From G965212005 sp965212005 (GTDB taxonomy: Bacteria > Pseudomonadota > Gammaproteobacteria > Porifericomitales > Porifericomitaceae): a stretch of DNA of 64,000 bases. A program made the translations under genes and the position numbers. Positions 32,150-41,831 of this stretch are shown here, piece after piece (positions within the stretch are counted from its first letter, which is position 1; each line of letters opens with the position of its first letter). The notes under the pieces were generated by a model. That model made no database searches. It worked only from the letters and a program-made list of their open reading frames with translations, and had not been told where the DNA came from. The DNA is taken from contig OZ243038.1 in NCBI GenBank assembly GCA_965212005.1, positions 2,471,745 through 2,535,744 on the forward strand, in the 5' to 3' direction.

Positions 32150-33591
32150 TGGATGGTGTCGGCGGCGCCCGCCGCCAGCACTTCGGCCAGGCAGCAGCTC
32201 AGTCGTTCGGCGGTGGGCAGGTGCAGAAACTCGTTCGGACCATGTGCGTTGGCCTGCGGGCCGAGTACGCCGGTGACCATAAAGGGCGTGTGCCCGAAAC
32301 GCTGTTGCAGCAGTGGCAGGAACGGGATCGAGCCGCCTTCTCCCATGAAGGCCGCAGGAGCGCCGAAGTAACGCTGCGAGGCTCGCTCCAGCGCCTCTTC
32401 CAGCCAATGCGGCAACTCGGGCGCATGCCAGCCATCGGCCTGCCAGCCGGGCTCAAAACGCACCGAGGCGCCGAAAGGAGGTTCCGTTTCCAGCAGCCCG
32501 CGCAGCCGCTCCATGGCCGGCCCGGCCGGGCAGGTGGGTGGCAGCCGCAGTGCCAGGCGTACCGAGATATGCGGCAGTAGCACGTTGCCCGCGTTTTCCA
32601 GCGCCGGCAATCCGTCCGCACCGGTGATCGCCAGCGCGGCGCGCCAGGTTCGGTTCAGGATATGCTCCGCCGCATCGGCATCGGCACCGGCACCGGTGCC
32701 GGCGGCGCTAAAAGGGAAGCGGGTGCGCACGGCTTCCCCAAGGATTTGGGCGGCGGCGCGCGCTTGCGCCCGGCGCTGCGGCGGGATCAACACCTGGAAC
32801 CGGGCGTCCCGGATCTGCCCACTGCCGGCATCCTCCAAGCGATCCAGCAACAGGCGCAAAACCTGGAACGGAGTCGGGACGATGCCTCCCGCGTCCCCCG
32901 AGTGCACACCTTCGCTTAGCATCTCAATATGCAGGTCGCCGCCGATCAGTCCGCGCAGCGAAGTCGTATGCCAAAGGCGCAGGTAGTCGCCGCAGCCCGA
33001 GTCCAGGCAGACCATGAGCCGAGGCGTTCCAACCAGTTCCGCCAGTGCCTCCAGGTAGGCTGGCAGGTCTGGGCTGCCGCTCTCTTCACTGCCTTCGATC
33101 AGGATGATGCAGCTACCGTGCGGGATCGCCTGCTGCTGCAAGATCTGCAGCGCAATGATGGCGGCAAAGAGCGCGTAGCCGTCGTCCGCCGCGCCGCGGC
33201 CATACAGCCGGTCAGCGCGCAGCACCGGCTTCCAGGGGCCAAGTTGGTCTGCCCAGCCGCTCATTTCAGGCTGCTTGTCGAAATGCCCATAGATCAGGAT
33301 CGGAGGGCCTGGCACCTGGCCTGGATACTCTGCCAGCAGCAGCGGGGTGCGTTCCGGCAGCTTCAGCACCCGCGTTTGCAGCCCCGGCAGATCGCGTGCC
33401 CGGCACCAGGATTCAAGCAGCGCTGCCGCCTGCTCCATGTAGCCATTGTCTGCCCAACGCGGATCAAACATCGGGGATTTATTGGGGATGCGCACGTAAT
33501 CCATCAGGCAGGGCAGCGCACAATCCCGCCACAATTGGCGGCTCAAAACCGTCGCGTGCGCTGCGTCTGTTTGCTGTACCTGCTGCGTCAT
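32146..33591 (-). CDS. M20 family dipeptidase
   Basis: 481 residues of a di-zinc peptidase. Metal and catalytic positions are seen in LIYGHFDKQPE (His and Asp), LYGRGAADDGYAL (bridging Asp), IEGSEESGSPDL (catalytic Glu and metal Glu) and the late FMGEGGSIPF. The lid/dimerisation domain is present (HSGDAGGIV). It belongs to the carnosinase/DUG1-like group of M20 enzymes, likely a cytosolic dipeptidase. The 3' end overlaps speA by four bases. The redoxin gene ends 49 bases upstream. Confidence 0.93.
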
Positions 33592-33640
33592 CGCTACGCG
33601 GCCCGCCGAACCCCCCGGGCATATGCCCCGGGAGGCGCCA

Positions 33641-34216
33641 TCAGCTATAGGCTTCCGCCAGCAGGGCTTCGATCAAGGTCTCGATCTGGCGTGCCCGCGC
33701 ATCTCCCTCATGGGTCTCGCCGACGAACACCTTGCGTACCTGCCCCTGCTTGTCGATCAGGTAGAAAGCGGGCCAGTAGCGGTTTCCCATCGCTTTCCAG
33801 TAGGCGAAATCATTATCCAGCATCACCGGATGATGCAGGCCGAATTCCTTCACTTTCTGCACCACGTTCTCGCGCACCCGCTCATGCTCAAACTCGGGAC
33901 TGTGTATGCCGATGACTTGCAGCCCGCGCGTTTCCAGGCGCTGCTCCATGGCCTTGAGCCAGGGAAAGGAGCGGTAACAATTCCAGCAGTCGAAGGTCCA
34001 AAAATCGATGAGCAGTACTTTGCCGCGCAAATCCGCGATGCGCAGCGGCTCGGAATTGATCCAACTCTGCGCGTCGGTACGGGAGAATTCAGGCGCGGAA
34101 AATACGCGCTCGGCAGCGCCGCTCAGCGCCGCTGCCGGTCCCAGTGGCAAGACCGACAGGCAGGCCAGCACGGCACCGGTTCGGCACCTTTGTATAATCC
34201 TGTTCACGATCCGCAT
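33641..34216 (-). CDS. Periplasmic TlpA-like redoxin with CWNC active site
   Basis: 191 residues, start chosen at the ATG giving a signal peptide (TGAVLACLSVLPLGPAAA). The thioredoxin fold holds FWTFDCWNCYRSFP, a CxxC of the CxNC kind seen in DipZ/TlpA-like proteins, plus the cis-Pro region YWPAFYLIDKQG. It is probably a periplasmic thiol reductant or cytochrome c maturation-type redoxin. It is first in an apparent redoxin-M20 peptidase-speA run. An upstream alternative start at 34261 would hide the signal peptide. Confidence 0.85.
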   Translation of the reverse strand: MRIVNRIIQRCRTGAVLACLSVLPLGPAAALSGAAERVFSAPEFSRTDAQSWINSEPLRIADLRGKVLLIDFWTFDCWNCYRSFPWLKAMEQRLETRGLQVIGIHSPEFEHERVRENVVQKVKEFGLHHPVMLDNDFAYWKAMGNRYWPAFYLIDKQGQVRKVFVGETHEGDARARQIETLIEALLAEAYS

Positions 34217-34412
34217 GCTAGCGCAATTTGTGCCCGGTTGGTAGGGAGTACGCCGGGTCATCGGCGCCGCCCTGCGGCGGGTCGCACTGACCGGCCTGCC
34301 CGTTTTAGCGCTCTGTCGGCACGGGAAGGTGCCGCCGGCGGTGCGCCGGTCCCCGCTTTGTTACAATAAACGGCTGATAACCTGGGTTTCGCGCGATCGG
34401 ACGCAGGCGCGA

Positions 34413-34497
34413 GCGAAAGTGGCGGAATTGGTAGACGCGCCGGCTTTAGGTGCCGGTGGGGTAACCCTTGAGAGTTCGAGTCTCTCCTTTCGCACCA
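34413..34497 (+). tRNA. tRNA-Leu(TAG)
   Basis: Class II tRNA. The acceptor is GCGAAAG paired with CTTTCGC. The anticodon loop TTTAGGT gives TAG. The long variable arm is TGGGGTAACCCTT. CCA is encoded to 34497. It lies 52 bases before tig, the same neighbour arrangement as in several gammaproteobacteria. Confidence 0.97.
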
Positions 34498-34549
34498 AAT
34501 CCAGCTCGTTGGCGGGACCGGGGGCGACCACAAACATAATGCCGAGACG

Positions 34550-35830
34550 ATGGAAATAGCGGTAGAGAAACACGGCTCCCTGGGGCGCAGTCTGAAGATC
34601 CGGATCCCGGATCAGCGAGTGCGCTCGGAGATCGACTCACGGCTGAATAAACTCTCGCGCACCGCTCGCCTGCCCGGCTTTCGCAAAGGCCGGATCCCGC
34701 ACCGGGTGATCCGGATGCACTATGCCGAGTCCGTGCAGCGGGAAGTGCTGGAAGTGCTGCTCAGCCGTACCCTGGATGAGGCCTTGACCCAACAGGAGTT
34801 GCGCCCGGTCGCTAATCCCGAGATTGAAGACGTGCATTACCGGGAAGGAGCCGGCCTGGATTACACGGTTCACCTGGAGCTGTTCCCTGCCATCGAACTG
34901 CAGCCCATGCGTTCCCTGCGGGTGCGCCGTATCCACTGCGAGATCACAGAGCAGGAACTGGAGCGCACGATGCAGACGCTGCGGCAGCGTCACCGCAGGA
35001 TGATCACGATCGATCGGGCGGCCCGCGCCGGCGACGTGCTGCAATTACGGATCCAGTATTCGTCCGAGCGGGACCGGGCGCCGGCGCAGCCGATCCTCTT
35101 TGAGTTGGGCGCCCGGCAGTCGCTGCCGGCCCTGGAGCAGGCATTGCAGGGAGCCCGGGCCGACCTGTCACTGGAACTCGCGCTGCCGTTGTTGGACGCG
35201 GCCGCCCGCCCGCGCCAGGGGGCGCTGCTGCAGCCGGCGCAGGTAAAGGTCGAGGCGGTCTGCCGGGTCGAATATCCGGCGTTGGATGATCCGGAATTAC
35301 TGCGCACGCTGGGCGTGGCCGACCTGCCCGCCCTGCAGCGGGAAGTACGCGCTGCGCTGGAGCAGGAAGCCGCCCGCCGGGCCTGGAAGAGAACGCGCCA
35401 GGAAGTGTTCCAGGCCCTGTATGACGCCCACGAAGTGGAACTGCCGGAAAAATTACTGGCCCGGGAACTCCAGGAACTGCAACAGGCGGCAGGTGAGCAG
35501 GCGCAGGGTGCAGAAATCGAACTCCAGGTCCGGCGCAGCCTCGGTCTGCGGCTGCTGGTGTCGGAGATCGTCCGGCGCGAAGGCCTGAAGCCGGATCCTT
35601 CCCGGGTGCGCCGATTGCTGCGGGAAGCCGCTGCCCACTACGTGGACGCGCAGGCCATGATAGACTGGTGCTATCAAGATCAGCGGCAATTGAAGCGGTT
35701 CGAGGCGTTGGCCCTGGAGGAGAAGTTCGTCGAGCAGGTGCTCGATCAAGCCCAGGTCACCGAGCAGCAAATCAGCTTCGCGTCCCTGGACCCCGAGGCC
35801 GGTTCCGCTGATCCCGGCAGTCACCTGTAA
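34550..35830 (+). CDS. tig: Trigger factor with degenerate PPIase domain
   Basis: Ribosome-bound chaperone, 426 residues. The N-terminal domain has the ribosome-docking loop PGFRKGRIP (usually GFRxGK). The C-terminal chaperone arms are recognisable (EVELPEKLLARELQEL, VRRSLGLRLLVSEIV, ALEEKFVEQVLDQAQV). The middle PPIase region (about residues 150-235) is shortened and has lost its core: there is no DG-x-F-x-GG, and the IPGFE pocket reads LPALE. The chaperone function probably persists without isomerase activity (inference). It is first in the tig-clpP-clpX-lon series. Confidence 0.92.
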   Translation: MEIAVEKHGSLGRSLKIRIPDQRVRSEIDSRLNKLSRTARLPGFRKGRIPHRVIRMHYAESVQREVLEVLLSRTLDEALTQQELRPVANPEIEDVHYREGAGLDYTVHLELFPAIELQPMRSLRVRRIHCEITEQELERTMQTLRQRHRRMITIDRAARAGDVLQLRIQYSSERDRAPAQPILFELGARQSLPALEQALQGARADLSLELALPLLDAAARPRQGALLQPAQVKVEAVCRVEYPALDDPELLRTLGVADLPALQREVRAALEQEAARRAWKRTRQEVFQALYDAHEVELPEKLLARELQELQQAAGEQAQGAEIELQVRRSLGLRLLVSEIVRREGLKPDPSRVRRLLREAAAHYVDAQAMIDWCYQDQRQLKRFEALALEEKFVEQVLDQAQVTEQQISFASLDPEAGSADPGSHL

Positions 35831-35853
35831 ATGCACGCGAGGAGAGACACAGC

Positions 35854-36516
35854 ATGATCAATGATCCCAGGTATGCCCAGGCGGCGCAGACCGGTGCCTT
35901 GTCGACCAGGGGTCTCAACCTGGTTCCGATCGTGGTTGAGCAGACGCCGCGTGGCGAGCGCTCTTACGATATTTACTCGCGCCTGCTCAGGGAGCGGTTG
36001 ATCTTTATCGTTGGCGCCATCGACGACCAGGTGGCGAACCTGATTATCGCGCAGCTGCTGTTCCTGGAATCGGAAAATCCCGATAAAGACATTTACCTGT
36101 ACATCAATTCCCCCGGCGGCTATATCTCCGCCGGGCTGGCGATCTACGACACCATGCAGTTCGTGCGCGCCGACGTCAGCACCATGTGCGTGGGCCAGGC
36201 GGCAAGCATGGGAGCGCTGCTGCTGGCCGGTGGCACGGCCGGGAAACGTTGCTGTCTTCCGCATTCGCGGCTGATGATCCACCAGCCCTTGGGTGCGTTC
36301 CAGGGTCAAGCCACGGACATTAGCATTCATGCCAGGGAGATCCTTCACGCCAAGGAGCGCATCCACCAGATTCTCGCCTCGCACACCGCAAAGTCCGTCG
36401 AGGAGATCGCCCGGGACACCGAACGCGATAATTTTATGAGCGCGGAGGAGGCGAAAGAGTACGGGCTGGTCGACCAGGTTTTGCTGCGGCGCGATATTTC
36501 GGAAGAATCCAAATGA
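35854..36516 (+). CDS. clpP: ATP-dependent Clp protease proteolytic subunit
   Basis: Serine peptidase of the ClpXP/ClpAP machines, 220 residues. The catalytic Ser118 is in GQAASMGA and His143 in RLMIHQPLG; the catalytic Asp lies in the ARDTERDN segment. The short N-terminal lead (up to about residue 20) is a likely propeptide. The ATG has a strong GAGGAGA upstream. It lies 23 bases after tig and before clpX. Confidence 0.98.
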   Translation: MINDPRYAQAAQTGALSTRGLNLVPIVVEQTPRGERSYDIYSRLLRERLIFIVGAIDDQVANLIIAQLLFLESENPDKDIYLYINSPGGYISAGLAIYDTMQFVRADVSTMCVGQAASMGALLLAGGTAGKRCCLPHSRLMIHQPLGAFQGQATDISIHAREILHAKERIHQILASHTAKSVEEIARDTERDNFMSAEEAKEYGLVDQVLLRRDISEESK

Positions 36517-36525
36517 CCGTTGCGC

Positions 36526-36555
36526 TTGGAAGATTTCGGGTTCGCGTGCTATGCT
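36526..36555 (+). promoter_or_regulatory. Putative promoter of clpX
   Basis: TTGGAA (36526-36531), an 18-base gap, then TATGCT (36550-36555) with a TG one base before it (extended -10). The predicted start is about 40 bases before the clpX ATG. No heat-shock sigma-32 pattern (CCCCAT) is seen. Confidence 0.4.
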
Positions 36556-36598
36556 GATATTTGCTTTGTGCATGAACGGCTAGGAGAGCTAGAAGATC

Positions 36599-37873
36599 AT
36601 GAGCAACGATAGGCATGGAGAAAATTCTGATAGTGGTCATCGCATGCTGAACTGTTCCTTCTGCAATAAGAGCCAGCCGGAGGTGCGCAAACTGATTGCC
36701 GGTCCCTCGGTGTTTATCTGCGATGAATGTGTGTCCCTTTGCAACGACATCATCCGCGAAGAGATAGAAGAGAAGGCGATGATGTCCGGGGCAAACGCGT
36801 TGCCCAAGCCGCAGGAGATCAAAGCCATCCTGGACGAGTACGTGATCGGTCAGGAGCTCGCCAAGAAGCTGTTCTCGGTGGCGGTCTACAATCACTACAA
36901 GCGCCTGGAGCCTTCGGTCAAGAACAGCGAGGTGGAACTGTCCAAGAGCAACGTGCTGCTGATCGGTCCGACCGGCAGCGGCAAGACCCTGCTTGCTGAA
37001 ACGCTTGCCCGCCTGCTGAATGTGCCGTTCACTATTGCCGACGCCACCACGCTCACCGAAGCCGGCTACGTGGGAGAGGACGTGGAAAACATCATCCAGA
37101 AGCTGCTGCAAAAATGCGACTACGACGCCGAAAAAGCGCAGACCGGGATCGTGTACATTGATGAGATCGACAAGATCTCGCGCAAATCAGACAACCCGTC
37201 CATCACTCGTGACGTGTCCGGAGAAGGCGTACAGCAGGCGCTGCTTAAGCTCATCGAGGGCACACTGGCTTCCGTGCCGCCGCAGGGGGGACGCAAACAT
37301 CCCCAGCAGGAATTTGTACAGGTCAATACCTCCAACATCTTGTTCATTTGCGGAGGGGCTTTTTCCGGCTTGGACAAAGTGATCCAGGACCGCACCGATA
37401 AAAGCGGCATCGGCTTTTCCGCCGAAGTCAAAGGCAAGAAAAACGGCAGGGGCTACACGAATAGACTCTACGCGGTAGAACCGGAAGACCTGATCAAGTA
37501 CGGATTGATCCCCGAGTTTGTCGGGCGCCTGCCGGTGGTCGCCGTGCTCGATGAACTGGACCAGGAACAACTGACGCGCATCCTGGTGGAGCCGCGGAAC
37601 GCGCTCACCCGGCAGTATGCCAAGTTGTTTGAGATGGAAGGCGCCGAGATTGAATTCCGCGACGATGCGCTGCGCGCGGTGGCGCGCAGGGCCATGGAGC
37701 GCGGGACCGGGGCGCGCGGTTTGCGCTCGATACTTGAAAAAGCGCTGTTGAACACCATGTATTCACTGCCGTCAATGAACAACGTGGCAAAGGTTGTGGT
37801 GGATGGCTCGGTCATCAGGGAAGAATCCAGTCCGTTGATGATTTACCACGGCACCCAGGCGGTATCCGACTGA
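36599..37873 (+). CDS. clpX: ATP-dependent Clp protease ATP-binding subunit ClpX
   Basis: AAA+ unfoldase that feeds ClpP, 424 residues. The N-terminal zinc-binding domain has CSFC (residues 18-21) and CDEC about 22 residues later. Walker A is GPTGSGKT, Walker B VYIDEIDKI; pore loop GYVGEDVE and the RH-type sensor region follow. The IGF-type loop that docks on ClpP is GIGFSAEV. The ribosome-binding site is TAGGAGA. It is followed by a small hairpin and lon. Confidence 0.98.
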   Translation: MSNDRHGENSDSGHRMLNCSFCNKSQPEVRKLIAGPSVFICDECVSLCNDIIREEIEEKAMMSGANALPKPQEIKAILDEYVIGQELAKKLFSVAVYNHYKRLEPSVKNSEVELSKSNVLLIGPTGSGKTLLAETLARLLNVPFTIADATTLTEAGYVGEDVENIIQKLLQKCDYDAEKAQTGIVYIDEIDKISRKSDNPSITRDVSGEGVQQALLKLIEGTLASVPPQGGRKHPQQEFVQVNTSNILFICGGAFSGLDKVIQDRTDKSGIGFSAEVKGKKNGRGYTNRLYAVEPEDLIKYGLIPEFVGRLPVVAVLDELDQEQLTRILVEPRNALTRQYAKLFEMEGAEIEFRDDALRAVARRAMERGTGARGLRSILEKALLNTMYSLPSMNNVAKVVVDGSVIREESSPLMIYHGTQAVSD

Positions 37874-37892
37874 CCACCCTTCACCGGGGTGG
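37874..37892 (+). promoter_or_regulatory. Hairpin between clpX and lon
   Basis: CCACCC (37874-37879) and GGGTGG (37887-37892) pair perfectly across a 7-base loop, starting right after the clpX stop. No T-run follows, so it is a weak terminator at best; it could stabilise the clpX message. Confidence 0.4.
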
Positions 37893-37916
37893 GTGCAGGC
37901 AAAGCGAGTTGTAAAG

Positions 37917-40364
37917 ATGAGTGAAGAGAAAAAAGCGAAGAGAGTTCCGAAACATGACCCGGAGGAATGGCTCCCGCTGCTGCCGCTGCGCGACGTAGTT
38001 GTCTATCCGCACATGGTGATCCCGTTGTTCGTTGGACGCGAGAAGTCCGTGCGCGCGCTGGAAAAGGCCATGAACAGCGACCGGCAGCTGGTGCTGGCAA
38101 CCCAGCGGCAGGCCGCCGAGGATGAGCCGGGCCTGGAGGACATCTATCCCTGCGGTATTCTGTCCAACATTCTGCAATTACTGAAGTTGCCCGACGGCAC
38201 CATCAAGGTGCTGGTCGAGGGAGCGAAACGAGCGCTTATCGTGAGCATGTCCGACGATGATCAGTGCCAGTTCGTCCAGGTCCAGATTTTAGAGTCGGTG
38301 GAGATGGAGGAGCAAGAGGCGGAGGTCATGACCCGCTCTTTGATCAATCGCTTTGATCAATACGCCAAGCTGCACCAGAAGATCCCGCCGGAAGTAACCT
38401 CCACGCTAAGCAGCATAGACGATCCAGGGCGGCTTGCCGATGCGATCGCCGCCCATCTTGCGGTCAAGATCGAAAACAAGCAGACGGTACTGGAACGCAT
38501 CGACTTGAAGGAGCGCATCGAGTATCTCATCAATCTGCTCGAAACGGAGACCGAGATCCTGCAGGTAGACAAGAAGGTACGCGGTCGTGTGAAGTCGCAG
38601 ATGGAAAAAAGCCAGCGCGAGTATTATCTGAACGAGCAGATGAAAGCCATCCAGCGCGAACTGGGAGAAATGGAAGAGGCTCCCAATGAAATGGAGGAGC
38701 TGGAGGAGAAGATCAAAAAAGCGGGCATGAGCAAGGAGGCCCGCAAGAAAGTAAATTCAGAGTTGGGCAAGCTGAAGATGATGTCGCCCGTGTCCGCCGA
38801 GGCCACCGTGGTGCGTAACTACATTGATTGGCTGGTGAGCGTGCCGTGGAAGCGGCGCTCCAAGATCTGCCGCGACATTGACAAGGCTGCCCGGGTGCTG
38901 GAAGCAGATCACTACGGGCTGGAAAAAGTTAAGGAGCGTATCCTGGAATACCTCGCCGTACAGCAGCGCGTCTCGAAAATGAAGGGAGCGATTCTGTGCC
39001 TGGTGGGTCCGCCCGGCGTAGGCAAGACCTCGCTGGGCAAGTCCATTGCGCGCGCCACCAACCGCGCCTTCGTGCGCATTTCGCTGGGCGGGGTGCGCGA
39101 TGAAGCCGAGATCCGCGGGCATCGCCGCACCTACATCGGTTCCATGCCCGGCAAGATCGTTCAGTGCATGTCCAAGGTTGACAAGAAAAACCCGTTGTTC
39201 CTGCTGGATGAAGTGGACAAGATGGTGACGGACTTTCGTGGCGACCCGGCAGCGGCGCTGCTGGAAGTGCTGGATCCCGAGCAAAACCACAAGTTCAGCG
39301 ATCATTACCTGGAGGTGGACTACGATCTCTCCGAAGTGATGTTTGTTACCACCGCCAACAACAGCAGAAATATCCCGCTGCCGCTGCTGGACCGCATGGA
39401 AGTCATCCCGCTTTCCGGTTACACGGAGGATGAGAAAGTCAGCATCGCTAAAAACTTTCTGATCCCGAAGCAGATCAAGGCCAACGGGTTGAAGTCCGAG
39501 GAAATCGCCATCCGCGAGGCCTCCATCCGCGACATCATTCGCCATTACACGCGGGAAGCGGGTGTACGCAACCTGGAGCGCGAGATCGCAAAACTGTGCC
39601 GCAAGACCGTCAAACGCATCCTCACCCGCAAGGTGAGCAAGCGCGTGACCATCACTCCCAGGGCCCTGGAACCACTGATCGGTGTGCAGCGTTTTCGCTA
39701 TGGCCGTGCCGACGAGATGGACCGCATCGGACAGGTAACCGGCTTGGCATGGACCGACTTCGGCGGGGACCTGCTGACGATTGAAGCTGCCATCCTGGCC
39801 GGCAAAGGCAAGGCGGCCCACACCGGCAAGCTCGGCGAAGTGATGAAAGAATCGATCCAGGCCGCGATGACCGTGGTCCGTAGCCGCAGCGAGATGCTGG
39901 GGCTGGACACTGCCTTTTTTCAAAGGCACGACTTTCACATACATGTGCCGGAGGGCTCGATTCCCAAGGATGGCCCGAGCGCGGGCGTGGCCATGGTCAC
40001 GGCGCTGGTTTCGGCGTTGAGCGGCATCGCCGTCAACGCCAACGTGGCCATGACCGGAGAGATCACGCTGCGCGGGGAGATACTCCCCATTGGTGGGCTC
40101 AAGGAAAAACTGCTGGCGGCGCTGCGTGGCGGCATTGAAGTCGTGCTGATACCGAAAGAGAACCAGCGCCACCTGGCCGAGATCTCAAGAGACATCAAGC
40201 AGCACCTGGATATTCACCCGGTGCGCTGGATCGACGAGGTGCTGGAGTTGGCCCTGCGGAGTCCGCTGCCGCTGACCGACAAGCAGGCCAAGAGCTCCGT
40301 CAAATTGGTACCGAAGGGAAGGCGGGGCAAGACCGTCAAGCAGGACGCGCCCCAGGCGCACTGA
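37917..40364 (+). CDS. lon: ATP-dependent protease La (Lon)
   Basis: Homohexameric AAA+ serine protease, 815 residues. The N-terminal LON substrate domain starts LPLLPLRDVVVYPHMVIPLFVG. Walker A is GPPGVGKT, followed by ISLGGVRDEAEIRGHRRTYIG. The proteolytic Ser is in PKDGPSAGVAM and the Lys in the later GGLKEK segment. The C-terminal tail is basic. The start is ATG 37917 (MSEEKK); GTG 37893 is in frame but would overlap the intergenic hairpin. A convergent response-regulator gene ends 25 bases downstream. Confidence 0.98.
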   Translation: MSEEKKAKRVPKHDPEEWLPLLPLRDVVVYPHMVIPLFVGREKSVRALEKAMNSDRQLVLATQRQAAEDEPGLEDIYPCGILSNILQLLKLPDGTIKVLVEGAKRALIVSMSDDDQCQFVQVQILESVEMEEQEAEVMTRSLINRFDQYAKLHQKIPPEVTSTLSSIDDPGRLADAIAAHLAVKIENKQTVLERIDLKERIEYLINLLETETEILQVDKKVRGRVKSQMEKSQREYYLNEQMKAIQRELGEMEEAPNEMEELEEKIKKAGMSKEARKKVNSELGKLKMMSPVSAEATVVRNYIDWLVSVPWKRRSKICRDIDKAARVLEADHYGLEKVKERILEYLAVQQRVSKMKGAILCLVGPPGVGKTSLGKSIARATNRAFVRISLGGVRDEAEIRGHRRTYIGSMPGKIVQCMSKVDKKNPLFLLDEVDKMVTDFRGDPAAALLEVLDPEQNHKFSDHYLEVDYDLSEVMFVTTANNSRNIPLPLLDRMEVIPLSGYTEDEKVSIAKNFLIPKQIKANGLKSEEIAIREASIRDIIRHYTREAGVRNLEREIAKLCRKTVKRILTRKVSKRVTITPRALEPLIGVQRFRYGRADEMDRIGQVTGLAWTDFGGDLLTIEAAILAGKGKAAHTGKLGEVMKESIQAAMTVVRSRSEMLGLDTAFFQRHDFHIHVPEGSIPKDGPSAGVAMVTALVSALSGIAVNANVAMTGEITLRGEILPIGGLKEKLLAALRGGIEVVLIPKENQRHLAEISRDIKQHLDIHPVRWIDEVLELALRSPLPLTDKQAKSSVKLVPKGRRGKTVKQDAPQAH

Positions 40365-40389
40365 AGGCACTGGGCGTGCACCCCGCGCC

Positions 40390-41829
40390 TCAGCTTTTTT
40401 TCAAGCCATATTTCTGCATTCGGTAGCGCAGCGTCATGCGCGTGATGCCGAGGCTTCGCGCTGCCCGGGATATATTGCCGCCGGTCTGCTCCAGGGTATC
40501 GACGATCAGCTCGCGTTCGTTCTCATCCAGCACGGAGCCGGCCTGCCCGGCGGGCCGGGCCGGCGCCTGGGCCGGCGCCGCATCGACCGGGATCGAAGCG
40601 GCACCGCCTCCCGGGTCCGGTGCGATGGCCAGGTTTTCAGGCTGGATCAGTCCGTTGCTGAGCAGCGCCGCCCGCTCGATCATATGTTTGAGTTCCCGAA
40701 CGTTGCCCGGCCAGGCGTACCCGCGCAGGCAGCGCTCCGTGTCCGGTCTGATTTGCACCGTGTGCAGCCCGTAGCGCCGTGCCGTGCAGGCGGCGAAGTG
40801 CCTGGCCAGCAGGGTGATGTCTGCGCCGCGTTCCCGCAGTGCCGGCAGGCGCACGCAGAGCACGTTCAGCCGGTAGTACAAGTCAGAGCGGAAACGTCCC
40901 TCGGCGGCCATCTGCACCAGGTCGCGGTTCGTCGCGGCAATGATCCAGGCATCCACCTTGCGCTCCTGCGTGGAGCCAATCCGGCGCAGCGTGCGGCGCT
41001 CCAGCACGGCCAGCAGCTTGGCTTGCAGTTCCAGCGGGACTTCGCCGATCTCGTCCAGGAACAGCGTGCCGTTTTCGGCTGCCTCGATCAGGCCGGTGCG
41101 CGAGACGTGCGCGCTGGTGAAGGCGCCTTTTTCATGTCCGAACAACTCCGCTTCGATCAACTCCCTGGGTAGCGCGGCGCAGTCCACGTGCACGAAGGGA
41201 TGCTGGGCTCGGGTGCTCAGCGAATGTAGCAGGTGGGCCGCCAGGTCTTTGCCGGTGCCGGTCTCCCCGGTTATCAGCACGTTGGCAGCCGAGCCTGCGC
41301 TGTTATCGGTGAGCGAGGCGATGCGGCGCAGTTGTTCGTGCATGTCCCGCATGGGAACGGACTCGCCGATCAATTGTCTGCGCTCGGCGGTATGCTGCTC
41401 GCGAGTGCTGGAGTAGTCCAGTTGGCGGTTGAGGGCGGCGTGCTCCAGCACCTGCTTGACGTGGATCTTCAATTCGTTCAGATCGAAGGGTTTTTTCAGG
41501 TAATCGGCGGCTCCCAGCTTCATCGCGGCTACCGCATCTTCGATCTCGCCATAGGCAGACATGACCAACACGGGCCATTCCAGCCCCTGGGCGCGCAGCT
41601 GGCGCAGAAAGTCGAGCCCGGAGCCATCCGGCAGGCGCATGTCCAGCAGCACTAAGCGCGGCCCGTTCCCCGAGACCAGGTCCGGCAATTTTTGCTCCGC
41701 CTCCTGGATACATTCCACCCAGTCCGGTTGATAACCCTCCTGCTCCAGGTGTTTGCACAGGGCCCGGGCGAAAACCCGCTCATCCTCCAGGATGAGGATG
41801 CGTCTCCCCGCGCCATCGTCCTGCGCCAT
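40390..41829 (-). CDS. Sigma-54-dependent response regulator, NtrC family
   Basis: 479 residues in three domains. The receiver (about 10-125) has the acidic pair near E15-D16 and phospho-acceptor Asp63 in LLDMRLPDGSG. The AAA+ domain has GETGTGKD (Walker A), the sigma-54 contact loop GAFTSA (variant of GAFTGA), and LFLDEIGEVP (Walker B). A C-terminal Fis-type helix-turn-helix is present (GGNISRAARSLGITRMTL). It probably activates sigma-54 promoters when phosphorylated by the kinase encoded two bases upstream. Targets are unknown. Confidence 0.94.
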   Translation of the reverse strand: MAQDDGAGRRILILEDERVFARALCKHLEQEGYQPDWVECIQEAEQKLPDLVSGNGPRLVLLDMRLPDGSGLDFLRQLRAQGLEWPVLVMSAYGEIEDAVAAMKLGAADYLKKPFDLNELKIHVKQVLEHAALNRQLDYSSTREQHTAERRQLIGESVPMRDMHEQLRRIASLTDNSAGSAANVLITGETGTGKDLAAHLLHSLSTRAQHPFVHVDCAALPRELIEAELFGHEKGAFTSAHVSRTGLIEAAENGTLFLDEIGEVPLELQAKLLAVLERRTLRRIGSTQERKVDAWIIAATNRDLVQMAAEGRFRSDLYYRLNVLCVRLPALRERGADITLLARHFAACTARRYGLHTVQIRPDTERCLRGYAWPGNVRELKHMIERAALLSNGLIQPENLAIAPDPGGGAASIPVDAAPAQAPARPAGQAGSVLDENERELIVDTLEQTGGNISRAARSLGITRMTLRYRMQKYGLKKS

Positions 41830-41831
41830 TT

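Noticed and set aside
38757..40172. 471-residue - strand frame opposite lon
   Set aside because: It is a shadow of lon, with no recognisable domain.
40364..40400. Terminator between lon and the response regulator gene
   Set aside because: The T-run is the coding end (Lys-Lys-Ser) of the opposite gene and the GC stem before it pairs poorly.
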